From: Sulfuricurvum sp.
GTDB lineage: Bacteria > Campylobacterota > Campylobacteria > Campylobacterales > Sulfurimonadaceae
Length of the DNA stretch: 64,000 nt
Reading direction: 5' to 3'
NCBI GenBank assembly: GCA_028710885.1
Contig: JAQTTG010000007.1
Span: 57,509-121,508 of the forward strand
The notes below the pieces were generated by a model, which ran no database searches, was not told the DNA's origin, and worked only from the letters and a program-made list of their open reading frames with translations. Positions 50,297 through 59,908 of this stretch are shown in pieces; position 1 is the stretch's first letter, and every line of letters begins with the position of its first letter. The position numbers were made by a program, and so were the translations under genes.

Positions 50297-51634
50297 TTAT
50301 CGATGCATTTGTAATGCTTTTTGGATCATTTCATCTACGGTCGTGATACTCTTTGAGTTGGCCTGATAAGCACGTTGCGTGACAATCATATCTGTCAAAC
50401 CTACACTATAGTCGACATTTGAATTTTCCAATTTACCGCTGTAAATCGTTGATCCGGCGGTGTATGCTCCGGTAGAGTCAGTCCAAAATTTTGCATCTCC
50501 GCTATTTTGGCTTTTTGCAAAGAGCGTTCCGGCGATACGTTCAAGTCCTTGATCGTTTGCGAAGTGATAGATGGCTACCTGACCGATATCGCTTTGGCGT
50601 CCATTCGAAAAATCGGCGGTTATAACGCCATTGGTATCAATATTATATTTTGTCAGTGTTCCACTGGCGAGGCCGTTAGACGAAGAAGATCCGCTAACAC
50701 TCACTGTACCAACGGATATTACACCATCGTAGCCAGTTCCAAGATTTAGAGCTACAGGGGTACCGTCATTATTCACAGAGGGGATGGTAAAACTGCTTAA
50801 TGCACCATTCGCATCAAAAAGTGCTTGACCGGTTTGGGTATCATAGAGTGTATTTCCATCATTGGAAGTGACGGTTGCTACAACATCCCATGCGATACCT
50901 TGGGTTGGTTGCGTGGCACTCATATTAAAGGTTAGTTTTACGGTGTTTTTTTGATTGTTAGCACTAACTGCTTGAGCACTTATGGTGCGTGGTTGATTAT
51001 CTGTTCCGAGATTTCCGAAAAAATTTGCTTGAGTTGTCGGTTCGGCAGGATAGGCTAAATTGGTCGGAAACTCCAATATACCTTGTTTATTCACACTTGC
51101 CATGGTCCCCACAGTCGTAGGATTGACGACAAATGCTCCGGTAGCTTCTGTGGTTGATTGATCTCCATAGTTAAAACCACTGTCGTAAGTAAAGTTGTTA
51201 AATGTCGTTCCCATCACGTATTTTCCATCAGAGGTAACCAATCGCGATGCTGCAGAGTTGATATCTCCGGAAACACTTTGGTATTGGTCAAATGAAAAAG
51301 TACCATCACGTGTATAGAATTGATTTGTACCCGATGCTACACCAAACCACCCTTTTCCCCCTATGGCGAGATCGGTATAACGATCGCTTGGAGCGAGTGA
51401 TCCATTTTTTAGTTGCGTCGTGGTAGCTTGGAGTTTTTCTCCGATACCGATGTCGTTTTTGGTAGGGCTTGAAGCACTGGCACTTTTTAAAGAGCTTGAA
51501 AAGATATCAGCAAATTCGGCAGTCGAACCTTTGTATCCGGTAGTACTGACATTGCTGAGATTTTCAGAGATAATATCCATTCCGGTTTGATTGGCCATTA
51601 ATCCTGAAATACCGGTGTAGTAAGCTTGCGTCAT
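50297..51634 (-). CDS. Flagellar hook-basal body protein, FlgE paralog
   Basis: YYTGISGLMANQTGMDIISENLSNVSTTGYKG; LTDMIVTQRAYQANSKSITTVDEMIQ. Confidence 0.92.
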   Translation of the reverse strand: MTQAYYTGISGLMANQTGMDIISENLSNVSTTGYKGSTAEFADIFSSSLKSASASSPTKNDIGIGEKLQATTTQLKNGSLAPSDRYTDLAIGGKGWFGVASGTNQFYTRDGTFSFDQYQSVSGDINSAASRLVTSDGKYVMGTTFNNFTYDSGFNYGDQSTTEATGAFVVNPTTVGTMASVNKQGILEFPTNLAYPAEPTTQANFFGNLGTDNQPRTISAQAVSANNQKNTVKLTFNMSATQPTQGIAWDVVATVTSNDGNTLYDTQTGQALFDANGALSSFTIPSVNNDGTPVALNLGTGYDGVISVGTVSVSGSSSSNGLASGTLTKYNIDTNGVITADFSNGRQSDIGQVAIYHFANDQGLERIAGTLFAKSQNSGDAKFWTDSTGAYTAGSTIYSGKLENSNVDYSVGLTDMIVTQRAYQANSKSITTVDEMIQKALQMHR

Positions 51635-51645
51635 TGCATGTATCC

Positions 51646-52329
51646 TTAGTTAGCCGATATTTCTTTGATGGTACTAAAATCAACATAGCTAGAACCGAGC
51701 TTAGCGTACGTTTTTCCAGAATCGAATTTGATGGATTCTATCGGATAAAGCCCTACTCTGGTTGTTCCTGAAGTATTATCGGTATTTGTAAAAGATGAAT
51801 CAACATAATAGGTTCCATCTTTGAGTGTTGCTCCTGTATTGTCTTTACCGTCCCAAGAAAATTTTGCTGTACCGGCACTGGTAGCACCCACTTGCAGTGT
51901 TCGAAGAACAGTTCCATTGACATCCATGATGTTGACGGTTCCTTTTGAAATATCTTTAGGGTAATTAAGTTCAAAATCGGTTGTTTGACCAGTAGTTAGA
52001 ACAACAGCATTGCTACCGGTGTCTGCCATTTTACCGATAGCCGATACCCCTGAATACTGCATCGATGAGGTCAGTGCTGTGGATAAATCGGTAAGGGCTT
52101 TGTTGGTATTGGTACTTGATTCCAATGTTGCCAACTGAGATGTTTGTGCCAAAATCTTTTCCGAGTCCATAGGGGAGGTTGGATCTTGATTTTGCAATTC
52201 CAGTAAAAGCAATTTTAAAAAAGCATCTTTTCCTAAAACACCGTTTGGATTGGTTGCGGTCGATGAAGTTGTTGTAGCGGTGCTACTGCTGGTGGATGTT
52301 AATGTATTGCCATATGCGTCGATTGCCAT
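51646..52329 (-). CDS. flgD: Flagellar hook assembly protein FlgD
   Basis: LGKDAFLKLLLLELQNQDPTSPMDSEKILAQTSQLATLES. Confidence 0.94.
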   Translation of the reverse strand: MAIDAYGNTLTSTSSSTATTTSSTATNPNGVLGKDAFLKLLLLELQNQDPTSPMDSEKILAQTSQLATLESSTNTNKALTDLSTALTSSMQYSGVSAIGKMADTGSNAVVLTTGQTTDFELNYPKDISKGTVNIMDVNGTVLRTLQVGATSAGTAKFSWDGKDNTGATLKDGTYYVDSSFTNTDNTSGTTRVGLYPIESIKFDSGKTYAKLGSSYVDFSTIKEISAN

Positions 52330-52346
52330 AATAAACTCCTCTTTGG

Positions 52347-53888
52347 TTATGCGTAATGCGGAATGATGATTTCAAGAGCACTTAACTGCTCGTTGTTTAG
52401 CTCAAGATCGTTGAGCGACTCATAGGCATGGAAACGGTTTTGTTGCTGTTGCTGCTGTTGTTGAAATGTTTGCTGCCCCGTTTGTCCATCCCCGCCGGAT
52501 GACATGAAATTCATAGTTGTGTTTGTAATTCCTTGCGTTGTCAATTGTGTTTTGAGCTCCATCGCATTTTGAGCTAAAAAGTTGACACTGTTAGTATTAT
52601 TGGATTGAATGTTTACATGTACATTATTTCCACGTTGAACGAGTGTTACCTCTACTTCTCCCAGTTTTTCAGGATTGAGTTTCATGGTTACTCGGGTAAA
52701 AGGAGGTTTATAATTGTCTACGACTTCTTTGAGATCGGTAGCGAAATAGCGCATACTTTGTTGAGCCTCTTTCGTTTTTACTTCAAAAGAGTCTGGTTTT
52801 GGTGTTTGAACTATTTTGGATGTATCGAGCTCATCTTTTGTGTTAGCGGTTTTGTCTGATTTGGTCTCTTGAATTTTATTTTCACCGTGCAAGAGAGAGA
52901 GTAAGCCATCTGTTTTGCTGACTTCAGTTTTAGTAATTGGGGTGATAGGTTTAGTCTCTATCGGCTTTTGGGTTGTATCAGTCGAAATGGAAGGAATTAT
53001 CTGTGCTGAGCGTTTGTCCATAGTCTGAAGCAAAGATTTGAGGGGTTGATCGCTAATCACCTCTTTGGATGCATGTGCATTGAGTTGAACCTGTGCACTT
53101 TTAGCTTCGGACGTTTTTGTCTCTTTTGCTTTTATATCATTAATGAGTTGCGTTAAGCCTTCAAATGTAGTCGAATTTTGTGTTAATGTTGAATCCGGCG
53201 GTGATTTTAATGCAATAGTATTTAAAGCTTTTGTATCCAATAGAGGTTGGGATAATATATTTTGCGGATAACTCTTTTGTTCATTTTTGTCCGTAATTAT
53301 ACTAGAGAGGCTGATAGATGCTGGATTAAGACCCATATTATCGGCTAATTGGATCAGTCCTCCCAGCGTTTTTGGCAGAGTTTTTACATCAATATTGAGA
53401 TTGGACTGAGAGCTTTTTGTTGCAATTTCATTTTTAAGAAACTCTTTTGCACGATAAATAAGCATTCGCATTTGATCTGTTGAAAGGTTATTGGTTATAT
53501 CTTTTGAAAACAATTCAGTGTTATTTTCATCTTGTCCGCTCAATAATGTTTGTAGTGTTTGACCTGTATTTGTTGATTTTGTATTGGTCTCTTTACGGAC
53601 AGAATTTTTTGGATCGATAATCGTTGTAAAATTTGTCGCTTGATTCAGCACATCAATACTTTTATTAGATGAAGTAGGCTTTCCAAGAATATTTAAAGGG
53701 TCATGCGATTGATTGGATTTTACAATACCTTTTGTATCACCTTTGGTTTGTGCGGATAATGACGCTAAAAGTTTTGAAAAGAGATCATTCGTATTTTTTG
53801 TTTGTGTTGTTGATCCATTGGAATTACCTCCCAATAGATCGGCGAGAGAGGATTGTGTTTTTGTCTCTGTGCTTTGCATGATCATCAT
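52347..53888 (-). CDS. fliK: Flagellar hook-length control protein FliK
   Basis: C-terminal MKLNPEKLGEVEVTLVQRGNNVHVNIQSNN; Gln-rich tail; flagellar context. Confidence 0.9.
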   Translation of the reverse strand: MMIMQSTETKTQSSLADLLGGNSNGSTTQTKNTNDLFSKLLASLSAQTKGDTKGIVKSNQSHDPLNILGKPTSSNKSIDVLNQATNFTTIIDPKNSVRKETNTKSTNTGQTLQTLLSGQDENNTELFSKDITNNLSTDQMRMLIYRAKEFLKNEIATKSSQSNLNIDVKTLPKTLGGLIQLADNMGLNPASISLSSIITDKNEQKSYPQNILSQPLLDTKALNTIALKSPPDSTLTQNSTTFEGLTQLINDIKAKETKTSEAKSAQVQLNAHASKEVISDQPLKSLLQTMDKRSAQIIPSISTDTTQKPIETKPITPITKTEVSKTDGLLSLLHGENKIQETKSDKTANTKDELDTSKIVQTPKPDSFEVKTKEAQQSMRYFATDLKEVVDNYKPPFTRVTMKLNPEKLGEVEVTLVQRGNNVHVNIQSNNTNSVNFLAQNAMELKTQLTTQGITNTTMNFMSSGGDGQTGQQTFQQQQQQQQNRFHAYESLNDLELNNEQLSALEIIIPHYA

Positions 53889-53940
53889 CGATCCTTTTGT
53901 GTGTGCTTGAAACACCCGTCTCTAATTATTGTAAACAAAG

Positions 53941-53959
53941 AAAGCAAAAAATATTCCAC
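53941..53959 (-). promoter_or_regulatory. Sigma54-type promoter for fliK-flgD-flgE
   Basis: Minus strand GTGGAATATTTTTTGCTTT; GG/GC separated by 10 nt. Confidence 0.75.
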
Positions 53960-54067
53960 TTAATAAAAGTAACCAAAACGTAATAATAGTAACATGCCTT
54001 AACATTTGCTTAACCTTAGTTTAGATATAATCCGCGAAAATCTTTGCCCTATTCATGAAGGACAGCA

Positions 54068-55870
54068 ATGCAAAAAATTCGTAACATCGCCGTAATCGCG
54101 CACGTTGACCATGGTAAAACGACCCTAGTTGACGGATTGCTCAAACAATCCGGAACGTTCGGAAGCCACGAACAAGTAAATGAAAGAGCGATGGACTCTA
54201 ACGCCCTCGAAAAAGAGCGCGGGATCACCATTCTTTCTAAAAATACCGCGATCCGCTACGGTGAGCACAAAATTAACATTATCGATACTCCGGGCCATGC
54301 CGACTTTGGTGGTGAGGTTGAGCGTGTTTTGAAAATGGTTGACGGTGCATTGTTGCTCGTTGATGCGTATGAGGGTGTTATGCCTCAAACGAAATTCGTT
54401 GTTAAAAAAATGCTCGGTCTTGGAATCAAACCGATCGTTGTTATCAACAAAATCGATAAACCATCTGCTGACCCCGAGCGTGTAGTGGACGAAGTATTCG
54501 ACCTATTCGTTGCGATGGATGCGACTGAAGACCAACTCGATTTCCCGATCATCTACGCTGCGGCGCGTGACGGTATCGCGAAAATGGACATGGCTGATCC
54601 TGATGGTGATTTCACCTGTATGTTCAACACAATTTTGGAAAAAGTACCTGAACCAACCGGTGATCCTGAAAACCCGACTCAGTTACAAGTTTTCACTCTT
54701 GACTATGATAACTATGTCGGTAAAATCGGTATTGCCCGTATCTTCAACGGTAGAATCGCAAAAGGAGATAACATCCTCCTCGCAAAAGCCGACGGTGAAA
54801 TGGTCAAAGGGCGTATCTCTAAATTGATCGGCTTTATGGGCTTGAACCGTATGGAAATCCAAGAAGCGGAAGCGGGTGACATCGTTGCTGTCGCTGGTAT
54901 CGAAACCGTAGACGTAGGGGATACAATCTGTGATCCTGCTAATCCGATGCCACTTGATCCGATGCACATTGAAGAGCCTACATTGACCGTTGTTTTCTCG
55001 GTTAATGACTCTCCGCTTGCTGGTCAAGAGGGTAAACACGTTACGGCGAACAAAATCCGCGAACGTTTGGACGCTGAGATGAACACTAACGTAGCGATGC
55101 GTTACGAGACAGTCGGAGAGGGTAAATTTATCGTTTCCGGTCGTGGTGAGCTTCAAATCACCATTCTTGCTGAAAACATGCGCCGTGAGGGGTATGAGTT
55201 CGGTATCGGACGTCCTGAAGTTATCGTAAAAGAGATCGAAGGGGTCAAATGCGAACCGTTCGAGCACCTTGTTGTTGACCTTCCGGCTGATTTCGCAGGG
55301 ACGATCATCGAGCGTCTCGGTCGCCGTAAAGCGGAAATGAAAGCAATGGTACCGATGGGTGAGGGCTTTACTCGCGTAGAGTTTGAAATCCCTGCACGCG
55401 GTCTTATTGGTTTCCGTGGTCAGTTCTTGACTGATACCAAAGGTGAAGGGGTTATGAACCACTCATTCTTGGAATTCCGCCCTTACACAGGGAACGTTGA
55501 GAGCCGCCAATACGGAGCATTGATCTCTATGGAAGACGGTGTTGCTCTTGCGTATTCATTGTTCAACCTTCAAGATCGTGGTGTCCTTTTCGTAGCGCCG
55601 CAAACGAAAGTGTACAAAGGGATGATCATCGGTGAACACAGCCGTTCAAACGACCTTGACGTTAACCCGATCAAAGGGAAAGCACAATCAAACGTCCGTT
55701 CATCAGGAGCAGACGAAGCGATCAAACTTGTTCCGCCACGTGATATGAATCTTGAGCGTGCGTTAGAGTGGATCGAAGATGATGAACTTCTCGAAGTTAC
55801 TCCGCTTAACATCCGTATGCGTAAAAAATGGTTGGATCCGACCGACCGTAAACGTTACGCGAAAAAGTAA
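54068..55870 (+). CDS. typA: Translational GTPase TypA/BipA
   Basis: [35 protein letters not shown], full-length. Confidence 0.97.
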   Translation: MQKIRNIAVIAHVDHGKTTLVDGLLKQSGTFGSHEQVNERAMDSNALEKERGITILSKNTAIRYGEHKINIIDTPGHADFGGEVERVLKMVDGALLLVDAYEGVMPQTKFVVKKMLGLGIKPIVVINKIDKPSADPERVVDEVFDLFVAMDATEDQLDFPIIYAAARDGIAKMDMADPDGDFTCMFNTILEKVPEPTGDPENPTQLQVFTLDYDNYVGKIGIARIFNGRIAKGDNILLAKADGEMVKGRISKLIGFMGLNRMEIQEAEAGDIVAVAGIETVDVGDTICDPANPMPLDPMHIEEPTLTVVFSVNDSPLAGQEGKHVTANKIRERLDAEMNTNVAMRYETVGEGKFIVSGRGELQITILAENMRREGYEFGIGRPEVIVKEIEGVKCEPFEHLVVDLPADFAGTIIERLGRRKAEMKAMVPMGEGFTRVEFEIPARGLIGFRGQFLTDTKGEGVMNHSFLEFRPYTGNVESRQYGALISMEDGVALAYSLFNLQDRGVLFVAPQTKVYKGMIIGEHSRSNDLDVNPIKGKAQSNVRSSGADEAIKLVPPRDMNLERALEWIEDDELLEVTPLNIRMRKKWLDPTDRKRYAKK

Positions 55871-55881
55871 TTCTTTCCGTC

Positions 55882-55901
55882 ATTCCCGCGTAGGCGGGAA
55901 T
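55882..55901. repeat. Short palindrome ATTCCCGC-N4-GCGGGAAT (copy 3)
   Basis: ATTCCCGC gtag GCGGGAAT. Confidence 0.7.
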
Positions 55902-56011
55902 CCAGCTTCTATTAAAACTACATTCCCTATCATTTCTCCACAATCATAAATAAAGTTTAATATCGATTCTATCTTTTTATGTTTCGCTATAATACCCTAA
56001 AAAGAATATTT

Positions 56012-58399
56012 ATGAACCTTTATGCTGAGCTCCAAAAAGTCCGTAGTGAAGAAGATGTTAAAGACGCGTATATCAAAGCATTGGGGCTTAAAAGCTTTAC
56101 AAAAGGATTGATCGATATCCAAACCGATGTAATTTGGTTTGAAGCCAAAGATACTGGCAAGTACTCTACTTATTCAATGTTTACACAGCTGCTGCATTAT
56201 GTTCAAGTCGCCATGAATAAAGGGGAATCTGTTCCTCCCTTTTTATGCGTTATTGATACGGAAAAAGCGGCAATTATGAAATCCGTCGATGTGTTACCAT
56301 TTTTAGCCAAAAAAACGATCAAATGGGGACAATCCGCCAGTAAATTTACCCCTGAAGCCCTAGCCGAAGTCTCCACCCACATCGGAACCTATTTCGTCTC
56401 GTTTAAAATCTCGACGCACGAAGATGAATTTATCAGCACCGTCAAAATGGCGATAAAATCAGGTGACATTATCCGTACCCCCATTACTCCTGATAATCTA
56501 AAACAAGTGTTTGATAAATGGGTTGAAATGATTGGTCGAGAGATTAAAGATGTTACTGAAGAAGATTATGCACTGCTATTTTTTGCCGACATCATGCATG
56601 ATGGGACGGTATCGACCCACGCCAATCTTCCTGCTGAACTCCTCCACAAAAACGGTGCGCCTGTCTTTAGTTTGAATGGGCATAACTATGAATTAGGGAA
56701 TAAAGGTGGATATCATCAATTTTGGGCAATCTATCACAAACCACCCAAAGCTGAGTATCGCGATTATCTCCTAGAACGACGTGATAGCCTTATCCCGTTA
56801 GATGAACGGAGTTTCAAAGGGGCGTATTACACACCACTCGCCGTCGTAGATAAAGCGTATGATAAACTCACCGAAACGCTGGGAAAAAACTGGCAAAAGG
56901 AGTATATCGTATGGGATATGTGTTGCGGTGTCGGCAATTTGGAGGTTAAACACTCCAATCCTCGCAATATTTATATGTCTACCCTCGATCAAGCCGATGT
57001 GGATGTGATGAGGGCGACAAAAACATGCGTTGCCGCATCACGGTTTCAGTACGATTATCTCAATGATGACATTACGGATGAGGGACAGATTGATTACAGT
57101 CTCACTAACAAAATCCCTGAAGGATTGCGAAAAGCGATAGCCGAGGGTAAGAAAATTTTGGTGCTGATTAATCCACCGTATGCGGAAGCTTCAAGCTCTG
57201 ATAATGCTTCAAGCGGAGGTGGAGAAAGTAAAACAGGTGTGGCAACTACACAAATTGGGAAAATGATGTCTGATTATGGCTATGCGAAGCGAGAATTATT
57301 TGCCCAATTTGTTGCACGTATTGCTCTTGAAATTCCCAATGCAACTTTAGCAATGTTTAGTACGCTGAAATATGTAAATACATCGAATTTTGAGAAATTT
57401 CGTCAAGTCTGGAAGGCAAAATATTTGGGTGGTTTTGTCGTCCACAGTAAATCGTTTGATGGATTAAAAGGTGATTTTCCAATTGGTTTTTTAATTTGGA
57501 ATACAGAGCAAAATAGGAATAAAAATTCGCCAATCATTGATATTTCAACAGATGTTTTTGATAAAAATGTTCAAGCAATCGGTGAAAAAACTTTTTATAA
57601 TTTGCCAATTAGTAGTTTTTTGAGTGAATGGTTGCCACGAATTAAGACAGATAGCATAAATATTCCACTTAAAAATGCGATACATCCTCAAATGGCAAAA
57701 GCTAAAGTCAGTTCATGGGTATCGAGTGCGATTGGTTATTTTTGGAGTGCAGGTAATGATCCACAGCAAACTAGCACGCACACCAGTATATTTTCATCTT
57801 GTTTTAGCAATGGATGCGGTTATTATATTGTGCCTGAAAATGTTGATAAAGTGGCCGTTATGTTTTCAGTTCGTCGTCTTATAAAACCGACATGGCTAAA
57901 CGACCGTGATCAATTTCTTCAACCATCCGAACCGTTATCCGATGAATTTAAAAACGACTGTCTGATTTGGATGCTCTTTAACGGTAGCAACTTAACCGCG
58001 AGTGCCAATGATCTCGAATGGAATGACAAAAAATGGTCAATCGTTAATCATTTCATCCCCTTTACCGAAAGCGACGTCAATGCCCCAGAGCGTTTCGAGT
58101 CCGATTTTATGGTGGAGTATCTCAGTAATAAAAAACTATCACTTGAAGCAAAAGCGGTGATGGATGAGGGGCGCAAGCTGTGGCAAGCCTATTTCGCCGA
58201 TACCGACGTGCGTACGGTACGCGATGAGCTAAAGCTTAACCGTAGTGATGTCGGCTGGTATCAAGTGCGCAAAGCACTTGAAGCACGTAATAAAGACGGA
58301 GTAAGCGTGCCGATAGATTTTAGCGTTTTCAAGTCTGCTTATGACGTGTTGGGAGATAAGCTTCGCCCGATGGTCTATGAGTTAGGGTTTTTGCGGTAA
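56012..58399 (+). CDS. N6-adenine DNA methyltransferase with N-terminal nuclease-like domain (type IIG-like restriction-modification candidate)
   Basis: VWDMCCGVGNLE motif I, LINPPYAE motif IV; N-terminal GLIDIQTDVIWFEAKDTGKY fits D-X9-ExK. Confidence 0.8.
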   Translation: MNLYAELQKVRSEEDVKDAYIKALGLKSFTKGLIDIQTDVIWFEAKDTGKYSTYSMFTQLLHYVQVAMNKGESVPPFLCVIDTEKAAIMKSVDVLPFLAKKTIKWGQSASKFTPEALAEVSTHIGTYFVSFKISTHEDEFISTVKMAIKSGDIIRTPITPDNLKQVFDKWVEMIGREIKDVTEEDYALLFFADIMHDGTVSTHANLPAELLHKNGAPVFSLNGHNYELGNKGGYHQFWAIYHKPPKAEYRDYLLERRDSLIPLDERSFKGAYYTPLAVVDKAYDKLTETLGKNWQKEYIVWDMCCGVGNLEVKHSNPRNIYMSTLDQADVDVMRATKTCVAASRFQYDYLNDDITDEGQIDYSLTNKIPEGLRKAIAEGKKILVLINPPYAEASSSDNASSGGGESKTGVATTQIGKMMSDYGYAKRELFAQFVARIALEIPNATLAMFSTLKYVNTSNFEKFRQVWKAKYLGGFVVHSKSFDGLKGDFPIGFLIWNTEQNRNKNSPIIDISTDVFDKNVQAIGEKTFYNLPISSFLSEWLPRIKTDSINIPLKNAIHPQMAKAKVSSWVSSAIGYFWSAGNDPQQTSTHTSIFSSCFSNGCGYYIVPENVDKVAVMFSVRRLIKPTWLNDRDQFLQPSEPLSDEFKNDCLIWMLFNGSNLTASANDLEWNDKKWSIVNHFIPFTESDVNAPERFESDFMVEYLSNKKLSLEAKAVMDEGRKLWQAYFADTDVRTVRDELKLNRSDVGWYQVRKALEARNKDGVSVPIDFSVFKSAYDVLGDKLRPMVYELGFLR

Positions 58400-58436
58400 A
58401 TTTGTTTTTAAATATCCTCTATATTAGGAAAAAAAT

Positions 58437-59450
58437 ATGACCAAAGATTTGACATCATCAACAGTCAGTAGACAAAATATTTTGAATAATAATTATGCAC
58501 TAGAACAGATAGCATCGAATCTATCTTTAGGCGGTACTTTTTGGAGAGATGCCAATGTGTTTACTAAAACACAAGTAGCAAGTGTATTAACTATAGACGA
58601 ACGGACCATTGATAGATATTTAGAAAGTAATAAAGAAGAACTTACTAAAAATGGATATAGAGTTTTAAAGGGTAAGGAACTGAAAGATTTTAAAGATTAT
58701 GTCGACGACATTCATGTCGCCGACATAGCTAAAGCCCCGTCGTTAGGGGTATTTTCTTTTAGAGCGGTACTCAATATTGCTATGCTTGTTACCGAAAGTG
58801 AAAAAGCAAAAGCAATAAGAAGTAAGATTTTAGACATTGTTATCGATGTTGTGGCACAAAAAGCAGGCGGTCATACTAAATATATCAATCAAAGAGATGA
58901 AGCTTATTTGCCATCGGCGTATAAAGAGCATAGTTATCGAAAAGAGTTCACTGATGCACTTAATGAGTATCTTAATATGGGAACATATAAATACGGGGTT
59001 TATACGAATAAAATATATGAAGTGATTTTTTTAGAAAATGCGACAGAGTATAAGAAAATATTGGATTTGACAGATAAAGACAATGTAAGAGAGACTATGT
59101 ACTCTGAAGTCTTAAATGCAATTGCCAGTTTTGAGCATGGGTTAGCTGTTGAGATGAAGCAGAAATTTGAAAAAATGCATAGAAAACTAACCCCCTCTGA
59201 GCTAGACGATCTTATCATAAGAGCTTCAACAAATCCCTATTTATTACCACATATTAATGATGCAAGAGTAAAAATGGCAAGCCGTGATTTATGTTTTAGG
59301 GATGTTCTTCATCATAAATTAGAGAGTCATATTCAATCGGTTCCGAAAGGTGATTTTGATAAATTTTTGGGCGAAACAAGCAAATCTTTAGAGGAGCGAC
59401 TATCAGACCCTGAAACGCTTGCGGTTTTGAAACGTTTGAAAGACAGATAG
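58437..59450 (+). CDS. HTH-containing protein preceding Doc toxin (candidate atypical antitoxin/regulator)
   Basis: FTKTQVASVLTIDERTIDRYLESN HTH-like; SFRAVLNIAMLVTESEKAKAIRSKILDIVIDVV; 1-nt overlap with doc. Confidence 0.75.
   Translation: MTKDLTSSTVSRQNILNNNYALEQIASNLSLGGTFWRDANVFTKTQVASVLTIDERTIDRYLESNKEELTKNGYRVLKGKELKDFKDYVDDIHVADIAKAPSLGVFSFRAVLNIAMLVTESEKAKAIRSKILDIVIDVVAQKAGGHTKYINQRDEAYLPSAYKEHSYRKEFTDALNEYLNMGTYKYGVYTNKIYEVIFLENATEYKKILDLTDKDNVRETMYSEVLNAIASFEHGLAVEMKQKFEKMHRKLTPSELDDLIIRASTNPYLLPHINDARVKMASRDLCFRDVLHHKLESHIQSVPKGDFDKFLGETSKSLEERLSDPETLAVLKRLKDR
58698..58727. repeat. Tandem 13-bp palindromes within CDS
   Basis: ATGTCGACGACAT-TC-ATGTCGCCGACAT, also forming a ~30-bp dyad. 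Confidence 0.8.
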
Positions 59451-59887
59451 TGGAACTGCAAATTTTTTATTTTGATACGAAACATGCCATTTTAGTTCAT
59501 GACTGGATTATAGAAAATAGTGGTGGACTACATGGTTATCGAGAAATAGGATTGCTTGATAGTGCATTAGAGCATATGCAAAATGATATGTACTATCCAT
59601 CATTTGAGGAAAAACTCAAACATTTAGTTTATGCGGTTAACAAATTTCATCCTTTTATGGATGGCAATAAGCGCTCAAGTCTGACACTTGGTGCTTATTT
59701 CTTAGAGCTTAACGGTTATAACTATTGTGTAAAAAAGTTTGTACAAGAAATGGAAAATATCGTTGTTTGGTTGGCTGAGGGTAAAATCAAGGATGATTTA
59801 TTATTTGACATTATAAAATCCATTATAGAAGAAGATGAGTATTCTGAGGAACTTAAATTCCGTATTTATGAGGCGATAAGTGAATAG
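59450..59887 (+). CDS. doc: Death-on-curing (Doc/Fic) family toxin
   Basis: Fic core NKFHPFMDGNKRSSL; GLHGYREIGLLDSALE; GTG start overlapping upstream stop (TAGTG). Confidence 0.9.
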   Translation: MELQIFYFDTKHAILVHDWIIENSGGLHGYREIGLLDSALEHMQNDMYYPSFEEKLKHLVYAVNKFHPFMDGNKRSSLTLGAYFLELNGYNYCVKKFVQEMENIVVWLAEGKIKDDLLFDIIKSIIEEDEYSEELKFRIYEAISE

Positions 59888-59908
59888 GCAAAAAGGGAAA
59901 TATACATC

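Noticed and set aside
54683-55462. 259-aa minus-strand ORF inside typA
   Set aside because: Antisense shadow of a highly conserved GTPase; no recognisable domain
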